From positions 1 through 5,707 of the forward strand of contig JAPHSI010000124.1 in the NCBI GenBank assembly GCA_026193155.1: a stretch of DNA of 5,707 bases, given 5' to 3'. How positions within the stretch are numbered: the first letter of the stretch is position 1; each line of letters opens with the position of its first letter. The notes under the pieces are model-generated. The model was not told the DNA's origin. It did not search any database and worked only from the letters and a program-made list of their open reading frames with translations. Positions 1 through 5,606 of this stretch are shown in pieces. The translations under genes and the position numbers were made by a program. The stretch is from Sulfurimonadaceae bacterium (lineage in GTDB: Bacteria; Campylobacterota; Campylobacteria; Campylobacterales; Sulfurimonadaceae).

Positions 1-1
1 A

Positions 2-337
2 TTAACTCTGATCGTTGCATTGAGCTATGGAAGTCGTGATGAGATGCTAAGGGCTGTTCACTCTTTGGCTAAAGATGTGAAAAGCGGCGCTCTCGATCCT
101 AATGACATAAATGAAACGCTTTTTGAATCCCGATTGGATACAGTGGGTATTCCTGACCCTGATCTCATCATCAGGACCAGTGGTGAATACCGGATCAGCA
201 ACTATCTTTTATGGCAATCTGCGTATGCAGAATTTTTCTTTCGAAATACATTATGGCCTGATTTTTCTGCAAAAGAGCTTGAAAAGATTATAAAAGAGTT
301 TAAAAAAATAGAACGCCGTTTTGGAGGCCTTAAATGA
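2..337 (+). CDS. uppS: Undecaprenyl diphosphate synthase (cis-prenyltransferase), 3' part
   Basis: This is the C-terminal part (about 111 codons) of a cis-prenyltransferase. The enzyme adds isopentenyl diphosphate units to farnesyl diphosphate to make C55 undecaprenyl diphosphate, the lipid carrier for peptidoglycan and O-antigen/LPS sugars. The reading frame is open from the window edge, so the true start and the catalytic N-terminal Asp loop lie upstream; the TTG at base 20 is internal. The visible family signatures are LTLIVALSYGSRDE at the start, the substrate-binding block RTSGEYRISN (bases 173-202), then WQSAYAEF with the conserved Glu at 230-232, LWPDF, and the usual ending with RRFGG. 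The stop overlaps the next start (ATGA, 334-337), so translation is probably coupled to the prepilin peptidase. The first 200 bases use more GC-ending codons than the rest of the operon (see findings). The family call is close to certain. Confidence 0.96.
   Translation, partial: LTLIVALSYGSRDEMLRAVHSLAKDVKSGALDPNDINETLFESRLDTVGIPDPDLIIRTSGEYRISNYLLWQSAYAEFFFRNTLWPDFSAKELEKIIKEFKKIERRFGGLK
323..327 (+). promoter_or_regulatory. Shine-Dalgarno GGAGG for the prepilin peptidase gene
   Basis: A perfect GGAGG lies inside the last codons of uppS, six bases before the ATG at 334. It supports this start and allows efficient reinitiation at the overlapping stop/start. It also encodes the Gly-Gly of the RRFGG ending of UppS. 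Confidence 0.75.
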
Positions 338-1152
338 TTGAGATGATTTTAGTTTTTATATTTGGTATAGTATTTGGGTCTTTTTTAAATGTGGTAATAC
401 TTAGAATTCCAAACGATGAGAGTATTATTTTTACATCATCTCATTGTAACTCATGTAATAATAAATTAAAACCTTGGCACAACATTCCAATTATTTCATG
501 GATATTTTTAAGAGGAAAATGTGCATTTTGTGGAGAAAAAATATCTAGGCAATATCCTATTATAGAATTTATATCTGGTCTTTTATTTGTTATTTTAGTT
601 CAAAAATACAGTCTTTCTATACCGATTATCTTTATATTTTTAAGCTTTTCTATGCTTTTAGCTCTTGCAATGATAGATTTTAAATATAAAATGGTTCCTG
701 ACTCATTAAATCTATTAGCAATAATTTTTGCAATTTTGGGTGCATGGAGTTTAGAAGCTTTAATGACAAACCTTCAGAATGCTTTATTATTTGCAGGTGG
801 ATTTACACTTTTAAGATTTTCATTATCTTACATACTAACTTCATCTGTCCATAGGGATGCAAACAAAACTTTAACACCATGGACTAAATACTATCAAAGA
901 TATCCGTATATAGAAGCTATGGGCGAAGGTGATATTATGGTTGCTGCTACCATGGGAGCTCTTTTAGGTATTCACCTTACACTTGTTGCCATATTTTTAT
1001 CTGCTCTTTTAGCACTTCCTATTATGCTTATACTTCAAAATAAAAGTACAGAAGAGCAACGTATACCGTTTGTTCCATTTTTAGCACTTGCAACATTTAT
1101 AGTTTATATCTATGATACACCAATTATGAGTTATATAGAGGCAAATTATTAA
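334..1152 (+). CDS. Type IV prepilin peptidase (A24 family, PilD-like)
   Basis: This inner-membrane aspartic protease cleaves the leader of type IV pilins or pseudopilins and, in many homologues, N-methylates the new N-terminus. The 272-aa protein opens with the family signature GSFLNVVILRIP (residues 15-26). Next is a cytoplasmic loop with two cysteine pairs, C38/C41 and C63/C66, which bind zinc in PilD-type enzymes. The N-terminal (DiS_P_DiS-type) and C-terminal (A24) halves are both complete. The two catalytic aspartates are visible: D115 in MIDFKYKMVPD and D200 in the GEGD motif (197-200). IPFVPFLALA (244-253) is the usual C-terminal motif. About 27 polar, aromatic residues (170-196) separate the preceding membrane segment from GEGD, which seems long for the family, and the Lys that often follows GxGD (GDxK) is Met here. 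No pilin gene is in the window, so the substrate (competence pseudopili, type II secretion or pili) is unknown. The start is set by the GGAGG at 323. Confidence 0.93.
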   Translation: MIEMILVFIFGIVFGSFLNVVILRIPNDESIIFTSSHCNSCNNKLKPWHNIPIISWIFLRGKCAFCGEKISRQYPIIEFISGLLFVILVQKYSLSIPIIFIFLSFSMLLALAMIDFKYKMVPDSLNLLAIIFAILGAWSLEALMTNLQNALLFAGGFTLLRFSLSYILTSSVHRDANKTLTPWTKYYQRYPYIEAMGEGDIMVAATMGALLGIHLTLVAIFLSALLALPIMLILQNKSTEEQRIPFVPFLALATFIVYIYDTPIMSYIEANY

Positions 1153-1155
1153 AGA

Positions 1156-2181
1156 ATGAAAATACTACAAAAATATATTTTAAACCACGTATCTGTACTT
1201 TTTTTATCGGTTTTTTTGCCACTTTTTGCTATTGCATCTGTTATTTTTTTAATTAAGATGGCTACATATACAGCAGTTATTCAGTTAAGCATTTGGGATA
1301 TGACAAAAATGTATCTCTTTACACTTCCTGATGTATTTTTTTTCACCCTGCCTTTTTCATTTTTTGTAGCAACTACTCTAACACTATTCAAGCTCTCAAA
1401 TGACAATGAAATTATTGTACTTTTTTCACTAGGTATCCATCCGAATTTTATAATTAAAACATTATTTAAACCGGCAGCAGTGTTAACTGTTTTATTATTT
1501 ATGATTTTTTTTATACTTTATCCACATACGAAAACTCTTTCAAAAAACTTCTTTGCATATAAAAAATCTCAAGCAAAGTTTAACCTTTCTGCTTCTGAGT
1601 TTGGACATAAGTTTGGTGAATGGCTACTATATATAGGTAAAGACAATCCTAATGATACTTTTGAAGACGTATTCTTGTTTAAGAAAAATAAAAAAGATAA
1701 CGAAGAAGTTTTAATTAGTGCAAAGAGAGCTGAAATAATAAATGAGACAAGTGTATTAAGACTTAAACTTACAGATGGTGAGGGTTATAGTTATTCAAAA
1801 AATAAATTTACACAAATTAATTTTAAAAATATGTATATAAATGACTCACTAACAACTAATTTATCCAAATATGAAACCCCTTTGGAGTTTTGGCAATCAG
1901 AGACGCACTTCAAAAGAAAACAAAGAGTTTTTATTATGGATACACTAATGAGTTTGTTTCCTATAATTAGTTTATTTTTAGCGGCTTCTATAGGTATTGT
2001 GCACGTCAGACATAATAAAGGTAAAACTTATCTGTATCTATTTTTAGGGACAATAATATATTATCAAACTATTATTATGTTACGCGGGCCTTTAGAATAC
2101 TACACTATTCCGTTAGTTGCTTTAACATGGCTAACCAGCACATATATATATTATAGAAAAACCATAGTCTCGAAGTTTTAG
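1156..2181 (+). CDS. LptF/LptG-family LPS export permease (YjgP/YjgQ)
   Basis: This is a membrane subunit of the LPS transporter, which extracts LPS from the inner membrane and passes it to the periplasmic Lpt bridge, powered by LptB. The 341-aa protein has the family layout. Three N-terminal membrane segments lie at about 10-33, 55-78 and 100-122, a periplasmic domain of the jellyroll type at about 125-250, and three C-terminal segments at about 261-283, 291-308 and 314-333. The block LPFSFFVATTLTLFKLSNDN followed by EI and a short LGI turn (65-94) matches the LptF/G segment carrying the cytoplasmic coupling helix. I cannot tell LptF from LptG, and no second paralogue, lptB or lptC is present; the partner is probably encoded elsewhere. 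The gene starts 3 nt after the prepilin peptidase stop, without a strong Shine-Dalgarno, so it probably depends on coupling. Several T7-T8 runs in the 5' half encode Phe/Leu membrane segments. Confidence 0.9.
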   Translation: MKILQKYILNHVSVLFLSVFLPLFAIASVIFLIKMATYTAVIQLSIWDMTKMYLFTLPDVFFFTLPFSFFVATTLTLFKLSNDNEIIVLFSLGIHPNFIIKTLFKPAAVLTVLLFMIFFILYPHTKTLSKNFFAYKKSQAKFNLSASEFGHKFGEWLLYIGKDNPNDTFEDVFLFKKNKKDNEEVLISAKRAEIINETSVLRLKLTDGEGYSYSKNKFTQINFKNMYINDSLTTNLSKYETPLEFWQSETHFKRKQRVFIMDTLMSLFPIISLFLAASIGIVHVRHNKGKTYLYLFLGTIIYYQTIIMLRGPLEYYTIPLVALTWLTSTYIYYRKTIVSKF

Positions 2182-2892
2182 ATGCGTGCTCTTTTTACCT
2201 GCTCTTATAACGGTACTCGTTTTTTAGGCTCACAAACTCAAAGTGAGACTAAAAACACTATTTTTGGGCAGATTGAGCATGTTTTAAAAGAGATAAACAT
2301 AAGTTCAAAACCGCAACCTAGTGGACGTACCGACAAAAGTGTACATGCTATTGGGCAAACTTTTCATATAGATTTGCCTAAATTTTGGAATGATTTACAA
2401 AAACTAAAACATATTTTAAACGAGATGCTTCCAAACTCCATAAAAATTCTGAATATCAAAGAGGTAGAAGCTGATTTTCATGCGCGTTACTCTGCAAAAT
2501 CAAGAGTATACCGCTATCTTATAAAAACAGATGATTCAAACCCTTTTGAAGATGATTTTATAAGTTTTTACAAAGATGTGAATTTTAAAGAGTTAGAAAG
2601 TAAAATTAAACTCTTTATTGGTGAGTATGATTTCAAGTATTTTATGAAAACAGGCAGTGAAATAAACTCTACGACCAGAAAGATATATAAAGCTTACGCA
2701 TATAAAAAAGATGACTTAATTGTTTTAAACTTTGAAGCAAACGGTTTTTTAAGAAGTCAAATACGTTTAATGGTAGGTGCACTTTTAAAACTAGATGCAA
2801 CTCAAATAAAAGAACAGTTAGATTGTAAAAAACAATATAAAATCAAACCTGCAACTCCAAACGGACTCTATTTAGCTAAAATAAAGTATTAA
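2182..2892 (+). CDS. truA: tRNA pseudouridine(38-40) synthase TruA
   Basis: TruA is a cytoplasmic enzyme that isomerises uridines 38, 39 and 40 of the tRNA anticodon stem-loop to pseudouridine. The 236-aa protein is somewhat shorter than the E. coli enzyme (about 270 aa) but appears complete. Motif I is SGRTDKSVHA (47-56) with the catalytic Asp at D51; most TruA proteins have GRTDAGVHA here, so the Gly-to-Ser change is a local oddity. FHARYSAKSRVYRYLI (99-114) is the second family motif, carrying the conserved aromatic and basic residues. GEYDFKYF (147-154), TTRKIY (164-169) and ANGFLRSQIRLMVGALL (186-202) match the C-terminal half, where the last is usually GNGFLRHMVRxxVG. The ATG follows the TAG of the upstream permease gene with no gap and only a weak GAAG upstream, so expression likely depends on translation of the preceding gene. 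It is the last gene of this operon before the only intergenic gap. Confidence 0.94.
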   Translation: MRALFTCSYNGTRFLGSQTQSETKNTIFGQIEHVLKEINISSKPQPSGRTDKSVHAIGQTFHIDLPKFWNDLQKLKHILNEMLPNSIKILNIKEVEADFHARYSAKSRVYRYLIKTDDSNPFEDDFISFYKDVNFKELESKIKLFIGEYDFKYFMKTGSEINSTTRKIYKAYAYKKDDLIVLNFEANGFLRSQIRLMVGALLKLDATQIKEQLDCKKQYKIKPATPNGLYLAKIKY

Positions 2893-2900
2893 AACTCTTC

Positions 2901-2927
2901 TTAACATTAAGTTAATGTGCATATAAT
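2901..2927 (+). promoter_or_regulatory. Probable sigma-70 promoter of the ABC transporter operon
   Basis: A perfect TATAAT (2922-2927) lies in the gap between truA and the ATPase gene. The best -35 match is TTAACA (2901-2906, five of six to TTGACA), but the spacer is only 15 bp; TTCTTA (2898-2903) would give 18 bp. TG at 2918-2919 makes it close to, but not exactly, an extended -10. Transcription would start near 2934-2938, leaving a leader of about 20 nt that holds just the ribosome binding site. Weak -35 boxes are common in Campylobacterota. No terminator is seen upstream, so read-through from truA is also possible. Confidence 0.65.
2904..2918. promoter_or_regulatory. 15-bp perfect palindrome, candidate operator
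   Basis: ACATTAAGTTAATGT reads as two 7-bp arms around one central base and sits between the candidate -35 and -10, where a bound repressor would block RNA polymerase. The same stretch can be read as an 11-bp-spaced direct repeat, TTAACAT (2901-2907) and TTAATGT (2912-2918), a layout used by OmpR/PhoB-type response regulators. The one-base centre rules out an RNA hairpin terminator. The regulator is unknown and no regulator gene is in the window. Confidence 0.5.
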
Positions 2928-2942
2928 ATTATTTTACAACAC

Positions 2943-2948
2943 AGGGAG
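2943..2948 (+). promoter_or_regulatory. Shine-Dalgarno AGGGAG for the ATPase gene
   Basis: AGGGAG lies six bases before the ATG at 2955 and fixes this start. It is one of the strongest ribosome binding sites in the window, fitting a gene that begins a new transcript and is not translationally coupled to the one before it. Confidence 0.75.
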
Positions 2949-2954
2949 TTAAAT

Positions 2955-3641
2955 ATGATTACCAATGAGCATGTAAATAAAGTCTATAAAATGGGCGAAA
3001 TTGATTTAAAAGTCATAAAAGATTTAAACCTTAGTATAGAACACGGTGAATTTGTTGCCATAGTAGGACCAAGCGGAAGCGGAAAAAGCACGGTACTTAA
3101 TCTTATTGGCTGTTTAGATAAACCGACTGATGGTAAAATAACTATAGAGGGTATTGATGTTACCCTATTAAACAGAACGGATTTGGCAAACTTCAGGGGT
3201 CAAAATATAGGTTTTATCTTTCAAAGTTTTAACCTTATACCCGTACTTAGTGTTTATGAAAATATAGAATATCCGCTTATTATGATTCAAAACCTCCCAA
3301 AAGAAGAGCGTCACAAACGGATAATGAAACTACTTGAAGATGTTGATATGCTTGACCAAAAAGATAAATTCCCCGATCAGCTCTCAGGCGGACAACGCCA
3401 ACGTGTGGCAATAGCAAGAGCACTTGTAACAAACCCGAAAATAGTTTTTGCAGATGAACCAACAGCTAACTTAGATACCGACACCTCAAACCAAATCATA
3501 ACCCTGATGCGAAACATTCAAAAAGAGTTCAATACCACCTTTATATTTGCAACACACGATGAAAAGATAGTAACTGCCGTTGATAGGATTATAACGCTTG
3601 TAGATGGCGTCGTCACAGATGATAAAAGGATTGTATCATGA
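2955..3641 (+). CDS. ABC transporter ATP-binding protein, LolD/MacB type
   Basis: This cytoplasmic ATPase subunit belongs to the LolD/MacB/FtsE group and would drive the FtsX-type permease encoded next. The 228-aa protein is one complete nucleotide-binding domain, close to LolD in length. Motifs in order are Walker A GPSGSGKST (38-46), Q-loop Q90 in FQSFNLIP, signature LSGGQ (143-147), Walker B IVFADEP with catalytic Glu E168, D-loop ANLD (171-174) and switch His H201. All key residues are intact, so it should be active. It lacks the fused membrane domain of full-length MacB, so this is a split system. The last four bases overlap the permease start (ATGA, 3638-3641), implying equal, coupled synthesis. 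Whether it is LolD itself or a paralogue for another hydrophobic cargo cannot be settled from the motif set, so no gene symbol is given. Confidence 0.93.
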   Translation: MITNEHVNKVYKMGEIDLKVIKDLNLSIEHGEFVAIVGPSGSGKSTVLNLIGCLDKPTDGKITIEGIDVTLLNRTDLANFRGQNIGFIFQSFNLIPVLSVYENIEYPLIMIQNLPKEERHKRIMKLLEDVDMLDQKDKFPDQLSGGQRQRVAIARALVTNPKIVFADEPTANLDTDTSNQIITLMRNIQKEFNTTFIFATHDEKIVTAVDRIITLVDGVVTDDKRIVS

Positions 3642-4876
3642 AAAATATCCTCAAAATGTCTTTTAGAAATTTATTAAGAAGTGGAAGAAGAACCATACTT
3701 ACAGCCAGCCTAATCACTATAGGTGTTATGTTTGTGTTGATATATGCAGCACTCTCAGGTAGTTTTAAATCATATATGATTTCTCAAGTAACGGACTCGA
3801 TGCTTGGACATATCCAAATCCACAAAAAAGGCTATATAGCATCTGTAGATAATCTACCTTTAGATAAAAACCTAAATGAAAAACAAATAGATAAAATCAA
3901 AGAGTTTTTAGACAATAGCAAGCTTATAGAATCTTATACCTTTAGGTTAAAACTAAGTGCTATGTTTTCAAACTATGTAGCATCTACGGGGATAAGACTA
4001 AATGGAATAGACCCAAAAAATGAAACAACAACACTTCCTCTGTTTGCATCAAGAGTCGATGCAAAAGACAAGACTATATTAAAAGAGGGAAATATTTTAG
4101 TTCCAGAACTTATAGCAAAAGGGATGAAGGTAAAAAAAGGCGATACCATAGTTCTTGTAGCTACAAATCAAAAAGGCTCAGTAAACGGACTGAACTTCAA
4201 AGTCAGCGGAAGTATAGAGCCGATTTCAGGACCGGGCGGAAGAGACGGTTACATACATATAAACGATGTTAAAAAGCTTCTTCGTCTAAAAAAAGTAGAA
4301 GTAAGTGAAGTAGTTATCCGTTTAAAAAATGTGAAAAATCTAGAAAAGATGATGATTTATCTAAAACCTCTAACTCAAATGAAAAATAAAAAAGGTAAAC
4401 CCGTTTTTGAGATACATACATGGAAGAAGCTCACACCTTTTTATAACATAGTCAAAATGCTTGATATTATGGATATATCTATAAAAATCATTTTAATATC
4501 TATCGTACTCATATCTGTTTTAAACGTTATGATTATGAGTGTTTATGAACGTATAAAAGAGATAGGTACGATTGCTGCTATGGGTACTACGCCAAGTACT
4601 ATAACAAAACTTTTTTTAACTGAAGGCTTGATGCTTGGAGTATTTGGAACGATCCTTGGAAGTATACTCTCGTATGTTTTTGTTTTTATCATAAATAGCG
4701 TAGGAATAACTTTCTCTTTTGGTCGCCAAAGCGATTTAACACTAAATCCAATTCTTCAAATAAATGAAGTTTTAATTGTAGGGGTAATAGTCATTATTAT
4801 CTCTCTTGTTGCATCTATATCGCCGGCTAGAAAAGCTGCAAAATTAAATCCTGTAGATGCGCTAAGACAAAATTAG
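3638..4876 (+). CDS. FtsX/LolC-E-type ABC transporter permease
   Basis: This inner-membrane permease partners the preceding ATPase. The 412-aa protein has the four-helix layout of type VII (mechanotransmission) ABC permeases. TM1 is at about 19-41 after a basic N-terminus with an RNLLRSGRRT stretch. A periplasmic domain of about 235 residues follows (about 45-280), then TM2 at 281-303, TM3 at 327-353 and TM4 at 377-397. The FtsX signature ERIKEIGTIAAMG (304-316) with the following LTEGL, and the ending SPARKAAKLNPVDALR (395-410), are typical. GHIQIHKKGY (57-66) just after TM1 resembles the LolC/LolE-like group more than MacB. E. coli uses a LolC-LolE heterodimer; only one permease is encoded here, so it probably acts as a homodimer, as in single-permease (LolF-like) systems. 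The LolA-like gene downstream supports transfer of a lipidated or hydrophobic cargo to the periplasm; this is inference. Confidence 0.9.
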   Translation: MKNILKMSFRNLLRSGRRTILTASLITIGVMFVLIYAALSGSFKSYMISQVTDSMLGHIQIHKKGYIASVDNLPLDKNLNEKQIDKIKEFLDNSKLIESYTFRLKLSAMFSNYVASTGIRLNGIDPKNETTTLPLFASRVDAKDKTILKEGNILVPELIAKGMKVKKGDTIVLVATNQKGSVNGLNFKVSGSIEPISGPGGRDGYIHINDVKKLLRLKKVEVSEVVIRLKNVKNLEKMMIYLKPLTQMKNKKGKPVFEIHTWKKLTPFYNIVKMLDIMDISIKIILISIVLISVLNVMIMSVYERIKEIGTIAAMGTTPSTITKLFLTEGLMLGVFGTILGSILSYVFVFIINSVGITFSFGRQSDLTLNPILQINEVLIVGVIVIIISLVASISPARKAAKLNPVDALRQN

Positions 4877-4879
4877 GAG
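4875..4879 (+). promoter_or_regulatory. Shine-Dalgarno AGGAG for the LolA-like gene
   Basis: AGGAG overlaps the TAG stop of the permease gene (4874-4876) and lies six bases before the ATG at 4886, so ribosomes finishing the permease are placed to begin the next gene. It decides the start and supports a shared transcript. Confidence 0.75.
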
Positions 4880-4885
4880 AAAAGT

Positions 4886-5599
4886 ATGAAATATTTATTT
4901 ATCTTATTGACATCATTTATTTCGGTATTTTCTTCAGATATATTAGAAAAAATAGACAGAAATCTCACACCAACTTCTGCACAGATGTATAAAAAACTCA
5001 TTAATATCGAACCAGACGGTACAAAAAAAGAATTTTTATTATTTCAGGCTAAAAAAGACAAAGAAAAGATGGTCTCAGTATTTTTAGCACCGGACAGTGA
5101 AAAAGGTCGCTCTACCCTAAGACTAGGTGACAATATGTGGCTTTATATACCAAATGTGGGTCGCCCTATTCGCATAACATCGATGCAGTCGGTAGTTGGA
5201 GGTGTATTTAACAATGCTGATATTATGAGACTTGATTTCTCTACCGAATACAAAGTGGAAAAACAAGAAGATAAGAAGAGTCATCTTTTACTTACACTAA
5301 AAGCAAAAAACGACACGGTCTCTTATGACAAACTTATCATGCAAGTAGATAAAAAAAGTATGACACCACTTCAAATAGAGTGTTATACTTCTACACAGAT
5401 GTTAATAAAAACGCTTTATTATAAAAAGTTAAAAGATTTTGGAGACAACATAGTTAGACCATCCGTAATTGAGACTAACTCACCTATGTATAAAGGGTAT
5501 AAATCTATTATGATTTACGGAAAAATCATGCCTAAAAAGTTTCCGGACGAGGCTTTTACCCTTGATAACCTATCTAAAGCGTCAAACCTAAGAAGATAA
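4886..5599 (+). CDS. Secreted outer-membrane lipoprotein-sorting protein (LolA-like, PF17131 type)
   Basis: The 237-aa product has a short signal peptide (hydrophobic core about 4-15, likely cleavage near VFS-SD at 16-17). There is no lipobox cysteine, so it should be a soluble periplasmic protein. The diagnostic block is at 74-122: GRSTLRLGDNMWLYIPN, then a GRPIRITSM segment, VVGGVF, NADIMRLDF and EY. This matches my recollection of the conserved core of proteins annotated as outer membrane lipoprotein-sorting protein (LolA-like fold). The fold is a half-open beta-barrel able to hold acyl chains, so the protein would shuttle a lipidated or hydrophobic molecule from the permease. It is not a classical LolA, which lacks this block. 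Similar genes often sit beside ABC or RND/MMPL-type exporters. The gene follows the permease by nine bases and has a good Shine-Dalgarno. The family call is fairly sure; the cargo is unknown. Confidence 0.85.
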   Translation: MKYLFILLTSFISVFSSDILEKIDRNLTPTSAQMYKKLINIEPDGTKKEFLLFQAKKDKEKMVSVFLAPDSEKGRSTLRLGDNMWLYIPNVGRPIRITSMQSVVGGVFNNADIMRLDFSTEYKVEKQEDKKSHLLLTLKAKNDTVSYDKLIMQVDKKSMTPLQIECYTSTQMLIKTLYYKKLKDFGDNIVRPSVIETNSPMYKGYKSIMIYGKIMPKKFPDEAFTLDNLSKASNLRR

Positions 5600-5606
5600 G
5601 CAAAGA

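Noticed and set aside
20..22. TTG at base 20 as the real start of a short uppS-like gene
   Set aside because: The frame is open and conserved (LTLIVAL) upstream to the window edge, and there is no Shine-Dalgarno before the TTG. The gene is cut by the window, not shortened.
111..293. 60-codon forward frame overlapping uppS
   Set aside because: It is out of frame with the well-conserved UppS motifs, and its product has no family features.
1199..1512. Several T7-T8 runs in the LptF/G gene (1199-1205, 1211-1217, 1244-1250, 1336-1343, 1505-1512) as phase-variation tracts
   Set aside because: They encode Phe/Leu membrane segments in AT-rich DNA. Campylobacterota phase variation mostly uses longer G/C tracts, and the frame is intact.
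2893..2954. Terminator hairpin after truA
   Set aside because: The only inverted repeat has a one-base loop, is all A/T apart from its outer C/G pair and centre, and has no T-run directly after it. It fits an operator better than a terminator.
3280..3462. 60-codon open frame on the minus strand inside the ATPase gene
   Set aside because: It lies opposite a gene with every ABC motif intact, has no ribosome binding site or recognisable domain, and is an antisense shadow.
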